From Terribacillus saccharophilus (GTDB lineage Bacteria; Bacillota; Bacilli; Bacillales; Amphibacillaceae): 64,000 bases of DNA. The translations under genes and the position numbers were made by a program. Below, piece by piece: positions 35,925-45,534 of the stretch; the stretch's first letter is position 1; each line of letters starts with the position of its first letter. The stretch spans positions 1 to 64,000 of the forward strand of contig NZ_NPBJ01000012.1 of the NCBI RefSeq assembly GCF_002272075.1, given 5' to 3'. The notes beneath the pieces are model-generated. The model had not been told where the DNA came from. It was given only the letters and a program-made list of their open reading frames with translations, and ran no database searches.

Positions 35925-36007
35925 CCACCTCCAGGATATTTTGGGAAACTTATGATCGGGGACAAGATATCCGCCGCTTATCAGTTAAACATGGTTGTAA
36001 AAAAGCA

Positions 36008-36035
36008 TAAAAAAAATGCCGGTACGCATACGGCA
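36008..36035 (-). terminator. Terminator of the L20 leader
   Basis: TGCCGTATG/CGTACCGGCA hairpin on the minus strand followed by eight Ts, about 85 bases before infC: the attenuator of the autoregulated operon. Confidence 0.8.
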
Positions 36036-36144
36036 CCCACATTTGTCCTAGAACACTGTTTTCGTACCTGCCAACTGCCAAGCGGCGTCAATCAGGTGAG
36101 AAGTGGGTACTTCTGCTTGTCTCAGATCACATATTTATTTCACT
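36008..36144 (-). ncRNA. L20 leader RNA upstream of infC
   Basis: A structured leader of about 135 bases, from the promoter to a strong terminator, with AGAAGTACCCACTTCT and GGCAGTTGGCAGGTACG segments able to form alternative stems. The position upstream of infC-rpmI-rplT and the ending terminator fit the Bacillus L20 autoregulatory leader. Recognition is by position and layout. Confidence 0.75.
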
Positions 36145-36150
36145 TTTACA

Positions 36151-36179
36151 ATCTTATCATAGCTGATTAATGCTGTCAA
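36151..36179 (-). promoter_or_regulatory. infC operon sigma-A promoter
   Basis: TTGACA and TAAGAT separated by 17 bases, with an extended -10 TG, on the minus strand. Confidence 0.87.
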
Positions 36180-36347
36180 TCATATTGAAGCCCAGTAATC
36201 CTGCTCAATTAATGTAACATATTCTTTCTATGCTGACAACCTCTCGAATTAAAATAATACATAGAGAATAGTTATTCCCCAAATGAATCGCATGTAAACC
36301 AATGGTGATAAATATTTACCAATACAGCTTGATACACTCAAAACTGA

Positions 36348-36393
36348 CTAACGGGAGCGAACCCGCACCATATTTTCCGGTTAGCCCCGTTAG
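36348..36393. other. Large imperfect hairpin downstream of the DUF1048 gene
   Basis: CTAACGGG (36,348-36,355) pairs with CCCGTTAG (36,386-36,393), and the inner GC-AACC/GGTT-GC extends the stem to about 14 pairs around a loop of roughly 15 bases. It lies 21 bases past the DUF1048 stop and has only a weak T-stretch, so terminator function is uncertain. Confidence 0.5.
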
Positions 36394-36414
36394 AGTAAAT
36401 AAAGAGATACGCAT

Positions 36415-36753
36415 CTAACCACGATTCACTTTATTGTTTAACTTTATGCGATACTTATCTCTCCAAGTTGGAGAGTCTTTAACTAATTCGTCGCAGAACG
36501 CAGCCGTATCCTTTCCGGTAAGATCTGTGACTTTCTTGCCTTCTGCTGCACCCTCTTCAAAAAGGTCGAGAACACCTCGAAAAATACGATTGATTTCATT
36601 CCAATCAGAAAGACCATAAGAAACCCACATATATTCTTTCATAGCATTGTAAGCAGTGTGGTATTCACTTGGAAGCGCCTTTGCTCGCATCTCCATCTCT
36701 TTCCATTCCCGCTTATCAGCTATATTTCCAATGATTTTTTCAATAATACTCAT
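36415..36753 (-). CDS. DUF1048 family protein
   Basis: 112 residues, helical and soluble. [20 protein letters not shown] and [16 protein letters not shown] are typical of DUF1048 proteins, which in Firmicutes are encoded with a PadR regulator. The C-terminus [16 protein letters not shown] is basic. Function unknown. The start overlaps the padR stop (ATGA), so the pair is co-translated. Confidence 0.85.
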   Translation of the reverse strand: MSIIEKIIGNIADKREWKEMEMRAKALPSEYHTAYNAMKEYMWVSYGLSDWNEINRIFRGVLDLFEEGAAEGKKVTDLTGKDTAAFCDELVKDSPTWRDKYRIKLNNKVNRG

Positions 36754-37091
36754 GTTATCTCTCCTTTATTATGATTAGTTTTGAGTTCATTGATTTTGCT
36801 TGAGACAAATTCCCATTTATCCCAAAAAACTCTCAGATGTTCTTCCCCTGCAGCGTTAAGCGTATAAAACTTTCTCGGCGGTCCTTTAGTCGATGACTTT
36901 TTCTCAATGTCCACGAGATCATTTTTCTCAAGCCTCATTGTAATGGTGTAAACTGTGCCTTCAACTACATCAGTGAAGCCAAGCTGTCGCAGCTGCTGCG
37001 TGATTTCATAACCGTATGTTTCTCCGCGACTGATAATCTCAAGCACGCAACCCTCAAGCACCCCTTTCAGCATTTCAGTTATATTTTCCAA
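36750..37091 (-). CDS. PadR-family transcriptional repressor
   Basis: 113 residues from TTG 37091, giving the [20 protein letters not shown] start usual for this subgroup; the ATG at 37106 has no ribosome site, while GGGAGAGAG precedes the TTG. Winged helix: [19 protein letters not shown] and [20 protein letters not shown]. The C-terminal helix for dimerisation is short. It probably represses its own operon with DUF1048 through the repeats upstream. Confidence 0.87.
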   Translation of the reverse strand: MENITEMLKGVLEGCVLEIISRGETYGYEITQQLRQLGFTDVVEGTVYTITMRLEKNDLVDIEKKSSTKGPPRKFYTLNAAGEEHLRVFWDKWEFVSSKINELKTNHNKGEIT

Positions 37092-37130
37092 TAATCTCTC
37101 TCCCATATATATACTGTTTAATGTGAAATA

Positions 37131-37171
37131 ACCGGTATTCAGTAATACTAACTACCGGTATATAGTAATAC
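37131..37171. repeat. Two 18-bp direct repeats at the padR promoter
   Basis: ACCGGTATTCAGTAATAC (37,131-37,148) and ACCGGTATATAGTAATAC (37,154-37,171) differ at two positions and are 23 bases apart, about two helical turns. The second covers the -10 box. Likely PadR operators. Confidence 0.65.
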
Positions 37172-37191
37172 ATATTAGTGTTGATTGTCAA
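37162..37191 (-). promoter_or_regulatory. padR promoter
   Basis: TTGACA (37,186-37,191) and TACTAT (37,162-37,167) on the minus strand, spacer 18. The -10 lies inside one of the direct repeats. Confidence 0.6.
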
Positions 37192-37454
37192 CAATACAAT
37201 TAACGATCAAACATAAACAGTTTAAAAGATACAAAATTCAAGACGGTCGATATAAGGATCTCGTCTTACAAAAAATAAACCTCTCAAACTCTAGTGGATG
37301 ACAGGTTTTATTCTTATTATTTATGCAGGATACATGTCGCTGTGTATTTGCAATGAAGTTATTTCATCAGTTTCTATCCTTTATTAAAAGAATAATTCAG
37401 ACGAAACGTTTACTCCATCAGAATCGTATGTAAACAAAGGGACGTGATAAACAA
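37192..37454. other. Intergenic between padR and the DUF1648 gene
   Basis: No gene seen. An imperfect hairpin AAATAAACCT/AGGTTTTATT spans about 37,273-37,314. It has a T-rich 3' side but no gene to serve on the plus strand. Confidence 0.4.
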
Positions 37455-37946
37455 ATGCCAAAACAGCTCAACATACCAAAAACTCGCAGCGAAAAAGTCT
37501 GGGATATCATCGGAATCGGCGGCTATATTGCTACAGTCGTTTTTTTGATCATAATCTGGCGGCACCTTCCCGAACAAGTGCCTCTCCACATGGGGCTGAC
37601 CGGACACGTCGATGACTGGGCAGCAAAAGAAAGCATGCTTCTCCTTCCGGCTCTCAGTATACCTATGTTCACAATCATGCACCTATTGGGCAAATATCCT
37701 CATATACACAATTACCCGAAACGACTGAATGACGAAAACGCGGCAGCATTTTATCAACTTAGCCGAAAAATGCTTAATAAGGTGAAGAATATTTGTGTAC
37801 TGATCTTTTGCTTCATTGAATTGGAATTCAGTATGATCGCTTTAGGCTGGATAAATGATGGTCAGGGCTGGACATTGATAGTTATATTGCTCGCTGTGTT
37901 TTATCCTATTGTGGAGGGTATGATGAAGCAGCGTAAAATAAAATGA
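37455..37946 (+). CDS. DUF1648 membrane protein
   Basis: 163 residues with about four membrane segments. The DUF1648 signature lies in the first loop: LPEQVPLHMGLTGHVDDW, after helix 1 (IGIGGYIATVVFLIIIW). Related domains occur in SdpI-type immunity proteins and in many Bacillus membrane proteins; no SdpI C-terminal region is visible. AAAGGGACGTG precedes the ATG. Single gene in an accessory pocket before thrS. Confidence 0.78.
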   Translation: MPKQLNIPKTRSEKVWDIIGIGGYIATVVFLIIIWRHLPEQVPLHMGLTGHVDDWAAKESMLLLPALSIPMFTIMHLLGKYPHIHNYPKRLNDENAAAFYQLSRKMLNKVKNICVLIFCFIELEFSMIALGWINDGQGWTLIVILLAVFYPIVEGMMKQRKIK

Positions 37947-38063
37947 TCTCTTTCTGGCATGTCGGGAAGTGTCTTGGCCAAATGAAAAGCCATCCCTTGT
38001 AACCACAGCGTTCTTGAAAACATAAATCCTTTTGCTTTATGTCTCTTCATCTACCTCAGCAAA

Positions 38064-38103
38064 CAAAAAATCCTTTCACCACTTTAGTGATGAAAGGATT
38101 TTT
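38064..38103 (-). terminator. thrS terminator
   Basis: AAATCCTTTCATCACT/AGTGGTGAAAGGATTT stem with one mismatch and a T-run on the minus strand, just after the thrS stop. Confidence 0.88.
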
Positions 38104-38106
38104 ATG

Positions 38107-40053
38107 TTATTTACGCAATACGCGCTTCGCTACTTCTTCTTTAATTTCTGCAACGAAAGCTTTCAGATCTTTCGTTTCGGATTGTTTTTCTCCGTAACGG
38201 CGGATGTTTACGGCTTGGTCGCTCACTTCCTGATCCCCTACAACAATCTGGAACGGAATCTTCTGTACTTGTGCTTCACGAATTTTATAGCCGATCTTCT
38301 CTTCGCGCTCGTCCACTTGTACACGAATACCTTCCATACGAAGTGTATCTTCCACTTGGCGTGCATAATCCATATGTGCTTCAGGAGAAACCGGAATGAT
38401 TTTTGCTTGGACTGGTGCAAGCCATGTTGGGAAGGCACCTTTGTATTCTTCGATCAAGAAGGCAACGAAACGTTCCATTGTCGATACTACACCACGGTGG
38501 ATAACGACTGGACGATGTTCTTTACCATCTTCGCCAATGTAAGTCAGGTCAAAGCGTTCTGGCAAGTGGAAGTCCAATTGAACAGTGGACAATGTCTCAT
38601 CTTTACCAAGAGCAGTTTTCACCTGAACGTCTAGCTTCGGACCGTAGAATGCTGCTTCGCCTTCTGCCTCTACATAATCAAGTTCAAGATCTTCCATTGT
38701 TTCTTTCAGCATCGCTTGTGCTTTGTCCCACATTGCATCATTATCAACATATTTTTCTTTGTCTTCAGGATCACGGTAAGAAAGACGGAAAGAATAGTCG
38801 TCGATACCGAAGTCTTTGTAAACAGCTTGTACAAGTTGGACAACACGGATGAACTCATCTTTCAATTGATCTGGACGTGCGAAAATATGTGCATCATTCA
38901 ATGTCATCGCGCGAACCCGCTGCAAGCCAGCAAGGGCACCAGACATTTCATGACGGTGCATCGTACCAAGCTCTGCAATACGGATAGGCAGGCTGCGGTA
39001 GCTATGCAATTCATTTTTGTACACCATCATATGGTGCGGACAGTTCATCGGACGAAGCACAAGGTCTTCATTGTCCATTTCCATCGGCGGGAACATATCA
39101 TCTTTATAATGGTCCCAGTGTCCGCTAGTTTTATAAAGGTCTACACTGCCTAATACTGGAGTATAAACGTGATCATAGCCAAGTCTTTCTTCCAAGTCGA
39201 CGATGTAGCGTTCGATTGTACGACGGATAGTTGCACCTTTTGGTAGCCAAAGCGGCAGACCTTGTCCGACCTTCTGAGAAACTGTGAACAATTCCAGCTC
39301 TTTTCCTAATTTACGGTGGTCACGCTCTTTTGCTTCCTCGAGCATTTTCAAGTGGTGATCCAGCTCGCCTTTTTTCTCGAAAGCAGTACCGTAAATACGC
39401 TGAAGCATTTGGTTTTTGCTATCGCCTCTCCAGTAGGCTCCGGAAATGCTAAGCAGCTTAAACACTTTAATTTTGCCTGTAGATGGTACGTGGATACCGC
39501 GGCAAAGGTCGAAGAATTCCCCTTGCTCATAGATTGTTACATCTTGGTCTTCCGGAATCGCATCGATCAATTCCAATTTCAACTTATCACCAATTTCAGA
39601 GAACATCGCTTTCGCTTCATCACGGCTGACAACCTTACGGACAATCGGAAGGTTGGCATCAACGATTCGCTGCATCTCTTTTTCGATCTTCGGCAGATCC
39701 TCTGGTGTGATGCTAGCCTCAAGATCCATATCATAGTAGAAGCCATTCTCGATTACTGGACCTACTCCGAACTGCACATTGCCATACAGACGTTTTACTG
39801 CTTGTGCAAGCAAATGTGCAGCAGAGTGACGCATAATTTCCACGCCTTGTTCCTGCTTAAGTGTGACTATTTCGATTGCACCGCCATTTGGAAGCGGTGT
39901 GCGCAGATCATATGCAACGCCGTCAATATTAACTGCGATTGCCTGCTTTTTCAAACCTGATGAAATGGAACCAGCAATATCCTCGCCAGTTGTTCCAGCA
40001 GGAAACTCTTTTTTTGCTCCATCTGGGAAAATGATTTCTAATACTTCTGCCAT
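38107..40053 (-). CDS. thrS: Threonine-tRNA ligase
   Basis: 648 residues. N-terminal TGS domain ([18 protein letters not shown]), SAD editing domain with [13 protein letters not shown], class II core with zinc ligand Cys in [14 protein letters not shown], motif 2 around [17 protein letters not shown], then the C-terminal anticodon-binding domain ([17 protein letters not shown]). Full length. Preceded by a T-box leader responding to tRNA-Thr. Monocistronic. Confidence 0.97.
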   Translation of the reverse strand: MAEVLEIIFPDGAKKEFPAGTTGEDIAGSISSGLKKQAIAVNIDGVAYDLRTPLPNGGAIEIVTLKQEQGVEIMRHSAAHLLAQAVKRLYGNVQFGVGPVIENGFYYDMDLEASITPEDLPKIEKEMQRIVDANLPIVRKVVSRDEAKAMFSEIGDKLKLELIDAIPEDQDVTIYEQGEFFDLCRGIHVPSTGKIKVFKLLSISGAYWRGDSKNQMLQRIYGTAFEKKGELDHHLKMLEEAKERDHRKLGKELELFTVSQKVGQGLPLWLPKGATIRRTIERYIVDLEERLGYDHVYTPVLGSVDLYKTSGHWDHYKDDMFPPMEMDNEDLVLRPMNCPHHMMVYKNELHSYRSLPIRIAELGTMHRHEMSGALAGLQRVRAMTLNDAHIFARPDQLKDEFIRVVQLVQAVYKDFGIDDYSFRLSYRDPEDKEKYVDNDAMWDKAQAMLKETMEDLELDYVEAEGEAAFYGPKLDVQVKTALGKDETLSTVQLDFHLPERFDLTYIGEDGKEHRPVVIHRGVVSTMERFVAFLIEEYKGAFPTWLAPVQAKIIPVSPEAHMDYARQVEDTLRMEGIRVQVDEREEKIGYKIREAQVQKIPFQIVVGDQEVSDQAVNIRRYGEKQSETKDLKAFVAEIKEEVAKRVLRK

Positions 40054-40074
40054 TGTTCTTTCCTCCTAAATATA

Positions 40075-40116
40075 AAAAGCCCGTCCCTTTGCACAAAGTT
40101 TGTGCAAAGGGACGAG
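40075..40116 (-). terminator. T-box regulated terminator of thrS
   Basis: CGTCCCTTTGCACAAA/TTTGTGCAAAGGGACG 16-base stem with T-run on the minus strand. Its 5' part competes with the antiterminator. Confidence 0.88.
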
Positions 40117-40330
40117 CGTTAGTCTCGTGGTTCCACCCTAATTCCCGGTAAATATACCGGCTCAAGAATCAGTAACGTCGATTAAACGCCGCCGGTTTTC
40201 TTTCGTCCCCCGACAGAGCTGTAAAAGGTGGTAACAGCAAAGCGTATGCAGGAAGCTTCCAGCCTAGGCTCCCCTCTCTTACATGCAAACGGATTTCACT
40301 ATCATGTCCTTTATTGTCGCTTCTTCATAT
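40075..40330 (-). ncRNA. T-box riboswitch leader of thrS (tRNA-Thr)
   Basis: T-box core AGGGTGGAACCACG (40,126-40,139 on the minus strand), long Stem I, and a specifier region CTGTTACCACCTTTTACAG in which an ACC (Thr) codon is exposed at the position equivalent to TTC in the pheST leader. Switches on with uncharged tRNA-Thr. Confidence 0.9.
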
Positions 40331-40336
40331 AAGGTA

Positions 40337-40365
40337 AGTATAAGCGCTGATTCGGGAAAATGCAA
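40337..40365 (-). promoter_or_regulatory. thrS sigma-A promoter
   Basis: TTGCAT and TATACT with a 17-base spacer on the minus strand, immediately upstream of the T-box leader. Confidence 0.8.
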
Positions 40366-40372
40366 GGACATG

Positions 40373-41197
40373 CTAATAACGGGAGAAAGGAAATTGATGT
40401 AAGGGAAGGTATGCGGCTCTTTCCTGAAAAACATTAATGACAGTCAGCGTCTTCGGTTCAGATGGGTAGTCACCATACAAGTAAATTCGCCGTGGCGACA
40501 TGGCAATCAAAGGCGTCAGATTTTTCTCCTGTTTCCCTATACCAGCCAAAAAAAGCGGTTCTTCATCAGCAAGCTTCGTAATCTCCTCAGCGGAATAGCA
40601 TGTTCCGTCTTCTTTGTAAAAGGAGAAGTCACGCCCTTGTATAACATGGATTTCGTCAGTTCCCATCGGCTTTTTACCAACGTATTCTCGCAGAGATTCC
40701 ACATACAGCTGATATTCTTCTTCATGCTTATATTCATCTAACGCATGACCGACTACATCCATCAATGCTTCCCTGTATGCAGTACTGCGAAATTGGATGA
40801 CGGCATCGTAGAAAATCCTGATGTGCTTGGCAGCAATCTCTTGAAAAATTTGTGTAATTTGCTGTCGGGGCAAACTCGGTTCTTTTTCTTCTTCATACAT
40901 ATCTCCGACGAGAATCGTATGCGTCAATTCTGCTATACGCTTTATCGCTTCCTCATCCTTATAATAATAGACTTCTTTAACGATTTGCTCGATCCATTCT
41001 GTCTCTCGGTGATGAAGAAATGTTTCTACTAAGGCGATTGCAATCCGCCGGTGATAGCCATCATGAATCGTCGCTTCATAGCCCCAGCGATCATCTTCAT
41101 CTACATACACCTGTTTTGTTCCATCCAGTAAAGCCAGGCACGAACAGAATGTATCCATCTCTTTTTTTGATTTGATAAACACTTTACGCAATATCAA
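40373..41197 (-). CDS. ytxC: Sporulation protein YtxC
   Basis: 274 residues, soluble, rich in charged residues; no enzyme motif seen. RRIAIALVETFLHHRETEWI and FSFYKEDGTCYSAEEI fit the YtxC family placed between thrS and dnaI in sporulating Bacilli. A sporulation role is proposed from phenotype and distribution, not mechanism. Separated from dnaI by the dnaI terminator. Confidence 0.83.
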   Translation of the reverse strand: MILRKVFIKSKKEMDTFCSCLALLDGTKQVYVDEDDRWGYEATIHDGYHRRIAIALVETFLHHRETEWIEQIVKEVYYYKDEEAIKRIAELTHTILVGDMYEEEKEPSLPRQQITQIFQEIAAKHIRIFYDAVIQFRSTAYREALMDVVGHALDEYKHEEEYQLYVESLREYVGKKPMGTDEIHVIQGRDFSFYKEDGTCYSAEEITKLADEEPLFLAGIGKQEKNLTPLIAMSPRRIYLYGDYPSEPKTLTVINVFQERAAYLPLHQFPFSRY

Positions 41198-41255
41198 CCA
41201 CCCTCGCCACTATCAACTGTTACATTATATGGGCGGAGAATGGAATTATGAGCCT

Positions 41256-41291
41256 AAAAAAAAGACAAGCCGATTTTCAGCTTGTCTTTTC
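41256..41291 (-). terminator. dnaI operon terminator
   Basis: AAAAGACAAGC/GCTTGTCTTTT stem with T-run on the minus strand at the end of dnaI. Confidence 0.88.
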
Positions 41292-42227
41292 TTAATCGTT
41301 TCTTCTATTTTTCCCGAACAACGGCACCTCATTGGCGACACGCTTAATGCGCTCCATGATCCTGCCTGCTTTCACTCGTTCCACATCACCGCGATTGGTC
41401 GTGGCAATCTGCTGCTCCAGCTGGGCAATTGAATAGTTGGATGTAAAGAAGACCGGCAGCCTTTCCATCATACGATAATGAAGGATGGAACCGAGTATCT
41501 CATCTCTGAACCATGCCGATTGGGATTCGGCGCCCATATCGTCGAGCATGAGTACTGGTGTCTTCTTGAACAGCTCCACTTTTTCATTGACCGAGTCATC
41601 TTTCATAGAAGCTTTCATTTCTCTTACAAATTCCGGCATATAGATAAGCATGCTGGAAATGTTTCTCTCGGCCAAATAGTTAGCAATGGCACCGAGGAAA
41701 TACGTTTTACCAACGCCGAACGGTCCATAGAAATATAGCCCTTTTTCTGGGATGGTATCTCCTGTCTGCTGCAGGAACTGCAATGTCTTCAAAATCGCTT
41801 GCTGGCGTTCTGAATCGCCATGATCAAGCATTTCTGTAGACGCCTCCAGTATATCCTTCGGCATGTACAGGCTGTTGATTCGTGATTCCTGCTTCTGCCG
41901 TTCTTCCTGCTGAAGTCGGGTATGGCATTTATCATATGCAAGCCGAATGACATTACCTTCTACCTCAATAGTTGGAGTATAGCCATTAAGGATATTCCGG
42001 CATTCTCCAAGTGATGGGCAGTCGCGGCATTGCTTTGATTGTGTTGTATATTCGAATAGACGCATCATATTTCGCTGGATATCCTGTTCCGTCAGCTGCG
42101 GATTTGCTTCCAAGACCGCTTTGACTTCTGGATTCTGCCTCACTTGCTGCTGCATGCGTTCAAAGTTCTCTTTAAAATTATTATTTTCCTGCATCCATTT
42201 CCGCAAGGATGCTTGAATCGGTTCCAT
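41292..42227 (-). CDS. dnaI: Primosomal protein DnaI (helicase loader)
   Basis: 311 residues. An N-terminal domain with a cysteine cluster (CRDCPSLGECR) binds the DnaC helicase. The C-terminal AAA+ ATPase has Walker A FYGPFGVGKT, Walker B VLMLDDMGAES and a sensor FFTSNYS. It loads the replicative helicase at oriC together with DnaB and DnaD. 25 bases downstream of dnaB in the nrdR-dnaB-dnaI unit. Confidence 0.95.
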   Translation of the reverse strand: MEPIQASLRKWMQENNNFKENFERMQQQVRQNPEVKAVLEANPQLTEQDIQRNMMRLFEYTTQSKQCRDCPSLGECRNILNGYTPTIEVEGNVIRLAYDKCHTRLQQEERQKQESRINSLYMPKDILEASTEMLDHGDSERQQAILKTLQFLQQTGDTIPEKGLYFYGPFGVGKTYFLGAIANYLAERNISSMLIYMPEFVREMKASMKDDSVNEKVELFKKTPVLMLDDMGAESQSAWFRDEILGSILHYRMMERLPVFFTSNYSIAQLEQQIATTNRGDVERVKAGRIMERIKRVANEVPLFGKNRRND

Positions 42228-42252
42228 ACGTGCACCCCCTTCCTGCTATCAG

Positions 42253-43617
42253 TCAAACGTGCCGCTTATTTTCATTGAACTGTTTTAGCAATTCGGCTAC
42301 ATCTGCATCAGGCACAGCTGCAGTACTTGGAGCTTCCACTTTGCCTTTTTGATCGAACCATTCCGGGACAACCTCCGCGCGGCCTGACGTTTTTCTTCTT
42401 GCTGCGGACTGATTCGTGCTGGTTGCTGCATTCCACGGCTGGTTGCTGCTTTTAGCAAGCTCCATAGCTTCTCTTACTGTACTTATCTTTTTACGAGCCC
42501 AATGTGCTGCAATCTTCTCCATATATGCTTTCGACAGCTTCATATCGGATTTGAGAAGAACATAATAGACTAGCACATTCATAATACCAGGTGCCATGCC
42601 TTGCTCCGACATAACGTCACGGATGACCTTCAAGTCGGAAGCTGCTGCTGTCCCGTTTCCGGAAATATCCTCTAATAGCTGTTTCGGCGATATTGTCTCC
42701 AGAATCTGGATGAGTTGCTCTTGCTTAGTAGTAGCTTGTTTGTCTGTCTCCTGTTTGGATTCCTTTTGGACAAGCTCCGTAACCTTCGTATCGGCAGTTT
42801 TTGGACGTGCCAGAAATAGGTCATGGCAAGCAGATTTGAATTCTGCCGGATTCAGCTCATGTTCATCGGAGACAGCCCAAAGCAGTGCTTTATCAATTTC
42901 CGCTGACGTCAAGCTGTACAAAACTGTCATCGACTCAAGCAACTTTTGGTTTCGAGGTGTAAGAATCACTTCCGGATCGAGCATCCGCTGTTTCAATGAT
43001 TGACGCAGCCAGTCAAAATCGACCACCTCAGCTTCAATGGAAGGTCCTCTCTTTACATCTGCAACCGGCCTAGCTGCTGTCTTTCTCGGCTGAACAGCGT
43101 GCTTTGTCAAATTACCCGTTGAAAAGACAGCTTCAAACGATGCTGTAACTTCCTCCATCGTTTCAGGCAAATCCTCCTCTTTGATCAAGAGATCTTTCAT
43201 CTGCTTGAATCTGCTTTCGCCTAATTGGTGATAAAGCAGCTGGGAAAGCATATCATCTTGGAAGAATGCATCTGGTGAAAAAGGTGCATACAAATCGTAT
43301 GTGTACACATTCTGTTCCCCAAGATTTTGATATGTCCGGATGAGTCCTATCGCTTCCAGCTGCAGCCTCGCTTGATACAATTGATCCATCGGAATGTCCA
43401 GTAGCGTCATAAGCATATGATGTGTCTGCGGTTCACATGTACCATGATGCAGGAAATAATCATTGACCAGCGTTTGATATAAAGTCACTGCTCGTATACC
43501 GACCAGCGGCTGATATAGATGCGTCAGCGCTGCCGAATATGCTTCCGGAAGCACTGCTCTCATTCGGAGCTGGTAACCATCAGCTGGCAGAAGTTTCCCG
43601 ATATGCTGACTGTTCAT
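42253..43617 (-). CDS. dnaB: Replication initiation and membrane attachment protein DnaB
   Basis: 454 residues from ATG 43617 (AAGGA eight bases upstream). The Gram-positive DnaB, not the helicase. The N-terminal winged-helix region (LYQPLVGIRAVTLYQTLVNDY) and C-terminal DnaD-like domain (SEQGMAPGIMNVLVYYVLL) are visible, with a low-complexity linker near 290. It helps load the helicase and attach the origin to the membrane. Follows nrdR by 29 bases. Confidence 0.94.
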   Translation of the reverse strand: MNSQHIGKLLPADGYQLRMRAVLPEAYSAALTHLYQPLVGIRAVTLYQTLVNDYFLHHGTCEPQTHHMLMTLLDIPMDQLYQARLQLEAIGLIRTYQNLGEQNVYTYDLYAPFSPDAFFQDDMLSQLLYHQLGESRFKQMKDLLIKEEDLPETMEEVTASFEAVFSTGNLTKHAVQPRKTAARPVADVKRGPSIEAEVVDFDWLRQSLKQRMLDPEVILTPRNQKLLESMTVLYSLTSAEIDKALLWAVSDEHELNPAEFKSACHDLFLARPKTADTKVTELVQKESKQETDKQATTKQEQLIQILETISPKQLLEDISGNGTAAASDLKVIRDVMSEQGMAPGIMNVLVYYVLLKSDMKLSKAYMEKIAAHWARKKISTVREAMELAKSSNQPWNAATSTNQSAARRKTSGRAEVVPEWFDQKGKVEAPSTAAVPDADVAELLKQFNENKRHV

Positions 43618-43646
43618 ACTATCTGTCCTTCCCTTCTTGCACACTA

Positions 43647-44111
43647 TTACTCTTTCTTATCGGTTTTAATCAAGTCCTTCAATTCCTCTAAGAAGACACT
43701 GATATCCTTGAATTGCCGGTAAACAGATGCGAAACGTACATACGCCACTTCATCCACCTTCGACAGACGTTCCATGACCATCTCACCGATATCATTGCTT
43801 TGTACTTCGGATGTTCCGCTGTTACGCAGTTCCTTCTCCACTTCCGCTACAATATGTTCAATCTGCTCAAGCGCGACCGGACGTTTCTCACACGCCTTGA
43901 TCAACCCGCGCAAAAGCTTCTCTTTACTGAATTCTTCCCGCGTTCCTTCTTTTTTAACAACAATCAAAGGTGTTGCTTCAATACGTTCGAACGTTGTAAA
44001 GCGAAAAGCGCAGTCTTCACATTCCCTGCGTCGCCGGATGGAACGCCCTTCCTCGATGGGACGGGAGTCTAATACTTTTGTGCTTTTATATTGGCAGTTT
44101 GGACATCTCAT
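43647..44111 (-). CDS. nrdR: Transcriptional repressor NrdR
   Basis: 154 residues from ATG 44111. Zinc ribbon with C3, C6, C31 and C34 (MRCPNC ... RECEDC), then an ATP-cone (about 49-139, starting [21 protein letters not shown]). It represses ribonucleotide reductase genes according to ATP/dATP. A longer frame upstream is out of family and lacks a ribosome site. First gene of nrdR-dnaB-dnaI, with an extended -10 (TGGTAGAAT) at about 44,188-44,196. Confidence 0.96.
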   Translation of the reverse strand: MRCPNCQYKSTKVLDSRPIEEGRSIRRRRECEDCAFRFTTFERIEATPLIVVKKEGTREEFSKEKLLRGLIKACEKRPVALEQIEHIVAEVEKELRNSGTSEVQSNDIGEMVMERLSKVDEVAYVRFASVYRQFKDISVFLEELKDLIKTDKKE

Positions 44112-44232
44112 GCCGATCCACCCCATTACTTTCGCGAACCTCGACAGGCTTCGCGCATTTGCGACACTTTTGCATCGTCTTTTTCCTATTCTACCATGAT
44201 TCAAGCTAAAAATCGAAGCGTTCTTAGACCCA

Positions 44233-44265
44233 ACAAAAAAAGGCAGCCAAGGGCTACCCTTTCCA
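44233..44265 (-). terminator. Terminator at the end of fabF
   Basis: AAAGGGTAGCC/GGCTGCCTTT with a T-run on the minus strand, overlapping the fabF stop and separating it from nrdR. Confidence 0.75.
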
Positions 44266-45489
44266 TTTTTGCAGTGCGAGCACTGCATTGTGTCCGCCGA
44301 AACCGAAACCATTCGACAAAGCAACTGTCAAATCCTTTTCCACTGCTTCGTTCGGTACATAAGACAGATCGCATTCAGGATCAGCATCACGATAATTGAT
44401 CGTTGGAGGTACAATGCCATCTTGCAAGGCTTTCAGTGTGATAATTGCCTCTACAGCTCCCGCAGCACCAAACAAATGACCAGTCATTGATTTCGTTGAA
44501 CTGATTAGCAAGTCACTAGCTTTGTCTCCAAATACTTCCTTGATTGCTTTTGTTTCCGTTTTATCTCCTTCAGGGGTGCTTGTAGCGTGCGCATTTATGT
44601 AATCCACGTCCCCAAGGTCTAAATCAGCCATTTGCATCGCCAGCTTCATTGCGCGTGCAGGACCAAGATAATTAGGCGATGTAATGTGGTGCGCATCTGT
44701 TGTCGACCCGTATCCCACAATTTCACCAAGGATGTTTGCGCCTCGTTTTTGCGCATGTTCCAGCTCTTCCAGCACAAGAATACCTGCACCTTCTGACATG
44801 ACAAACCCATCTCGATTAGCATCGAATGGCGAGCTTGCAGTTTGAGGTGTATCATTTTGCGTACTCATCGCGCGCATTTTTGTAAAACCAGCATAAGCGA
44901 AAGGCGTAATCGATGCTTCCGCTCCACCAGCAAGAATTGCATCTGCAAGCCCGTGCTTAATATTCAGGAATGCTTCCCCAATCGCATGGTTACCAGTTGC
45001 ACAAGCAGATACAGGTGCGAAGCTAGGACCGCTAAAGCCCGTCTTAATTGAAACTATTCCTGCTGCCATGTTGCTAATCATCATCGGTACCATAAATGGT
45101 GAAACGCGCCGAGGACCTTTCTCGAGCATAGTGGCATGATTGTCCAATATTGTATTTACGCCGCCAATACCGGAACCGATATAAATTCCGACACGTTCCG
45201 GATTTACGGTATCCACTGAAAGATTGGCTTGCTCCATTGCCTGCAAAGAAGCACCATAAGCAAATTGACTATACAAGTCATAGCGTTCAATTTCTTTTTT
45301 GTCCAAATACTTCTCCGGGTCAAATCCGCTGGCAATTCCGCCGATTTGCGAAGCTATTCCGGCAAATTTCTCCGGATCCAGCTGTTTGATGCCGGTTTCT
45401 CCAGCTTTAATATTATTCCAGAATGTCTCTACATCCGAACCAAGCGGCGTAACAGCACCATATCCAGTAACTACGACACGTCTATTCAA
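44254..45489 (-). CDS. fabF: Beta-ketoacyl-ACP synthase II
   Basis: 411 residues from TTG 45489; ATG 45495 is only one base from AAGAAGG. The Cys-His-His triad is complete: Cys in [10 protein letters not shown], His in [12 protein letters not shown] and His in [21 protein letters not shown] closes the active site. It elongates acyl-ACP in fatty-acid synthesis. In B. subtilis fabF lies with fabHA elsewhere; here a fabF sits alone between speD and nrdR, with its own promoter, FapR-like site and terminator. It could be the main or a second copy. Confidence 0.92.
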   Translation of the reverse strand: MNRRVVVTGYGAVTPLGSDVETFWNNIKAGETGIKQLDPEKFAGIASQIGGIASGFDPEKYLDKKEIERYDLYSQFAYGASLQAMEQANLSVDTVNPERVGIYIGSGIGGVNTILDNHATMLEKGPRRVSPFMVPMMISNMAAGIVSIKTGFSGPSFAPVSACATGNHAIGEAFLNIKHGLADAILAGGAEASITPFAYAGFTKMRAMSTQNDTPQTASSPFDANRDGFVMSEGAGILVLEELEHAQKRGANILGEIVGYGSTTDAHHITSPNYLGPARAMKLAMQMADLDLGDVDYINAHATSTPEGDKTETKAIKEVFGDKASDLLISSTKSMTGHLFGAAGAVEAIITLKALQDGIVPPTINYRDADPECDLSYVPNEAVEKDLTVALSNGFGFGGHNAVLALQKWKG

Positions 45490-45517
45490 AATCATACCTT
45501 CTTTCTAGCAGTAACTA

Positions 45518-45534
45518 TTAGTACCTGATATTAT
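45518..45534 (-). promoter_or_regulatory. FapR-like operator on the fabF promoter
   Basis: On the plus strand TTAGTACCTGATATTAT: the left half-site TTAGTACC is exact, the right half degenerate (4 of 6 to TACTAA). It overlaps the -10 TATAAT (45,530-45,535) and lies about 30 bases before the start, a position suited to repression by FapR. Confidence 0.6.

Noticed and set aside
39316-39960. 214-codon open frame antisense to thrS
   Set aside because: No ribosome site, rich in Cys, Phe and His as expected from an antisense shadow, and the opposite strand is an unmistakable thrS.
44112-44324. Long N-terminal extension of NrdR
   Set aside because: Known NrdR proteins begin MxCPxC; the extension has no ribosome site and overlaps the fabF terminator region.
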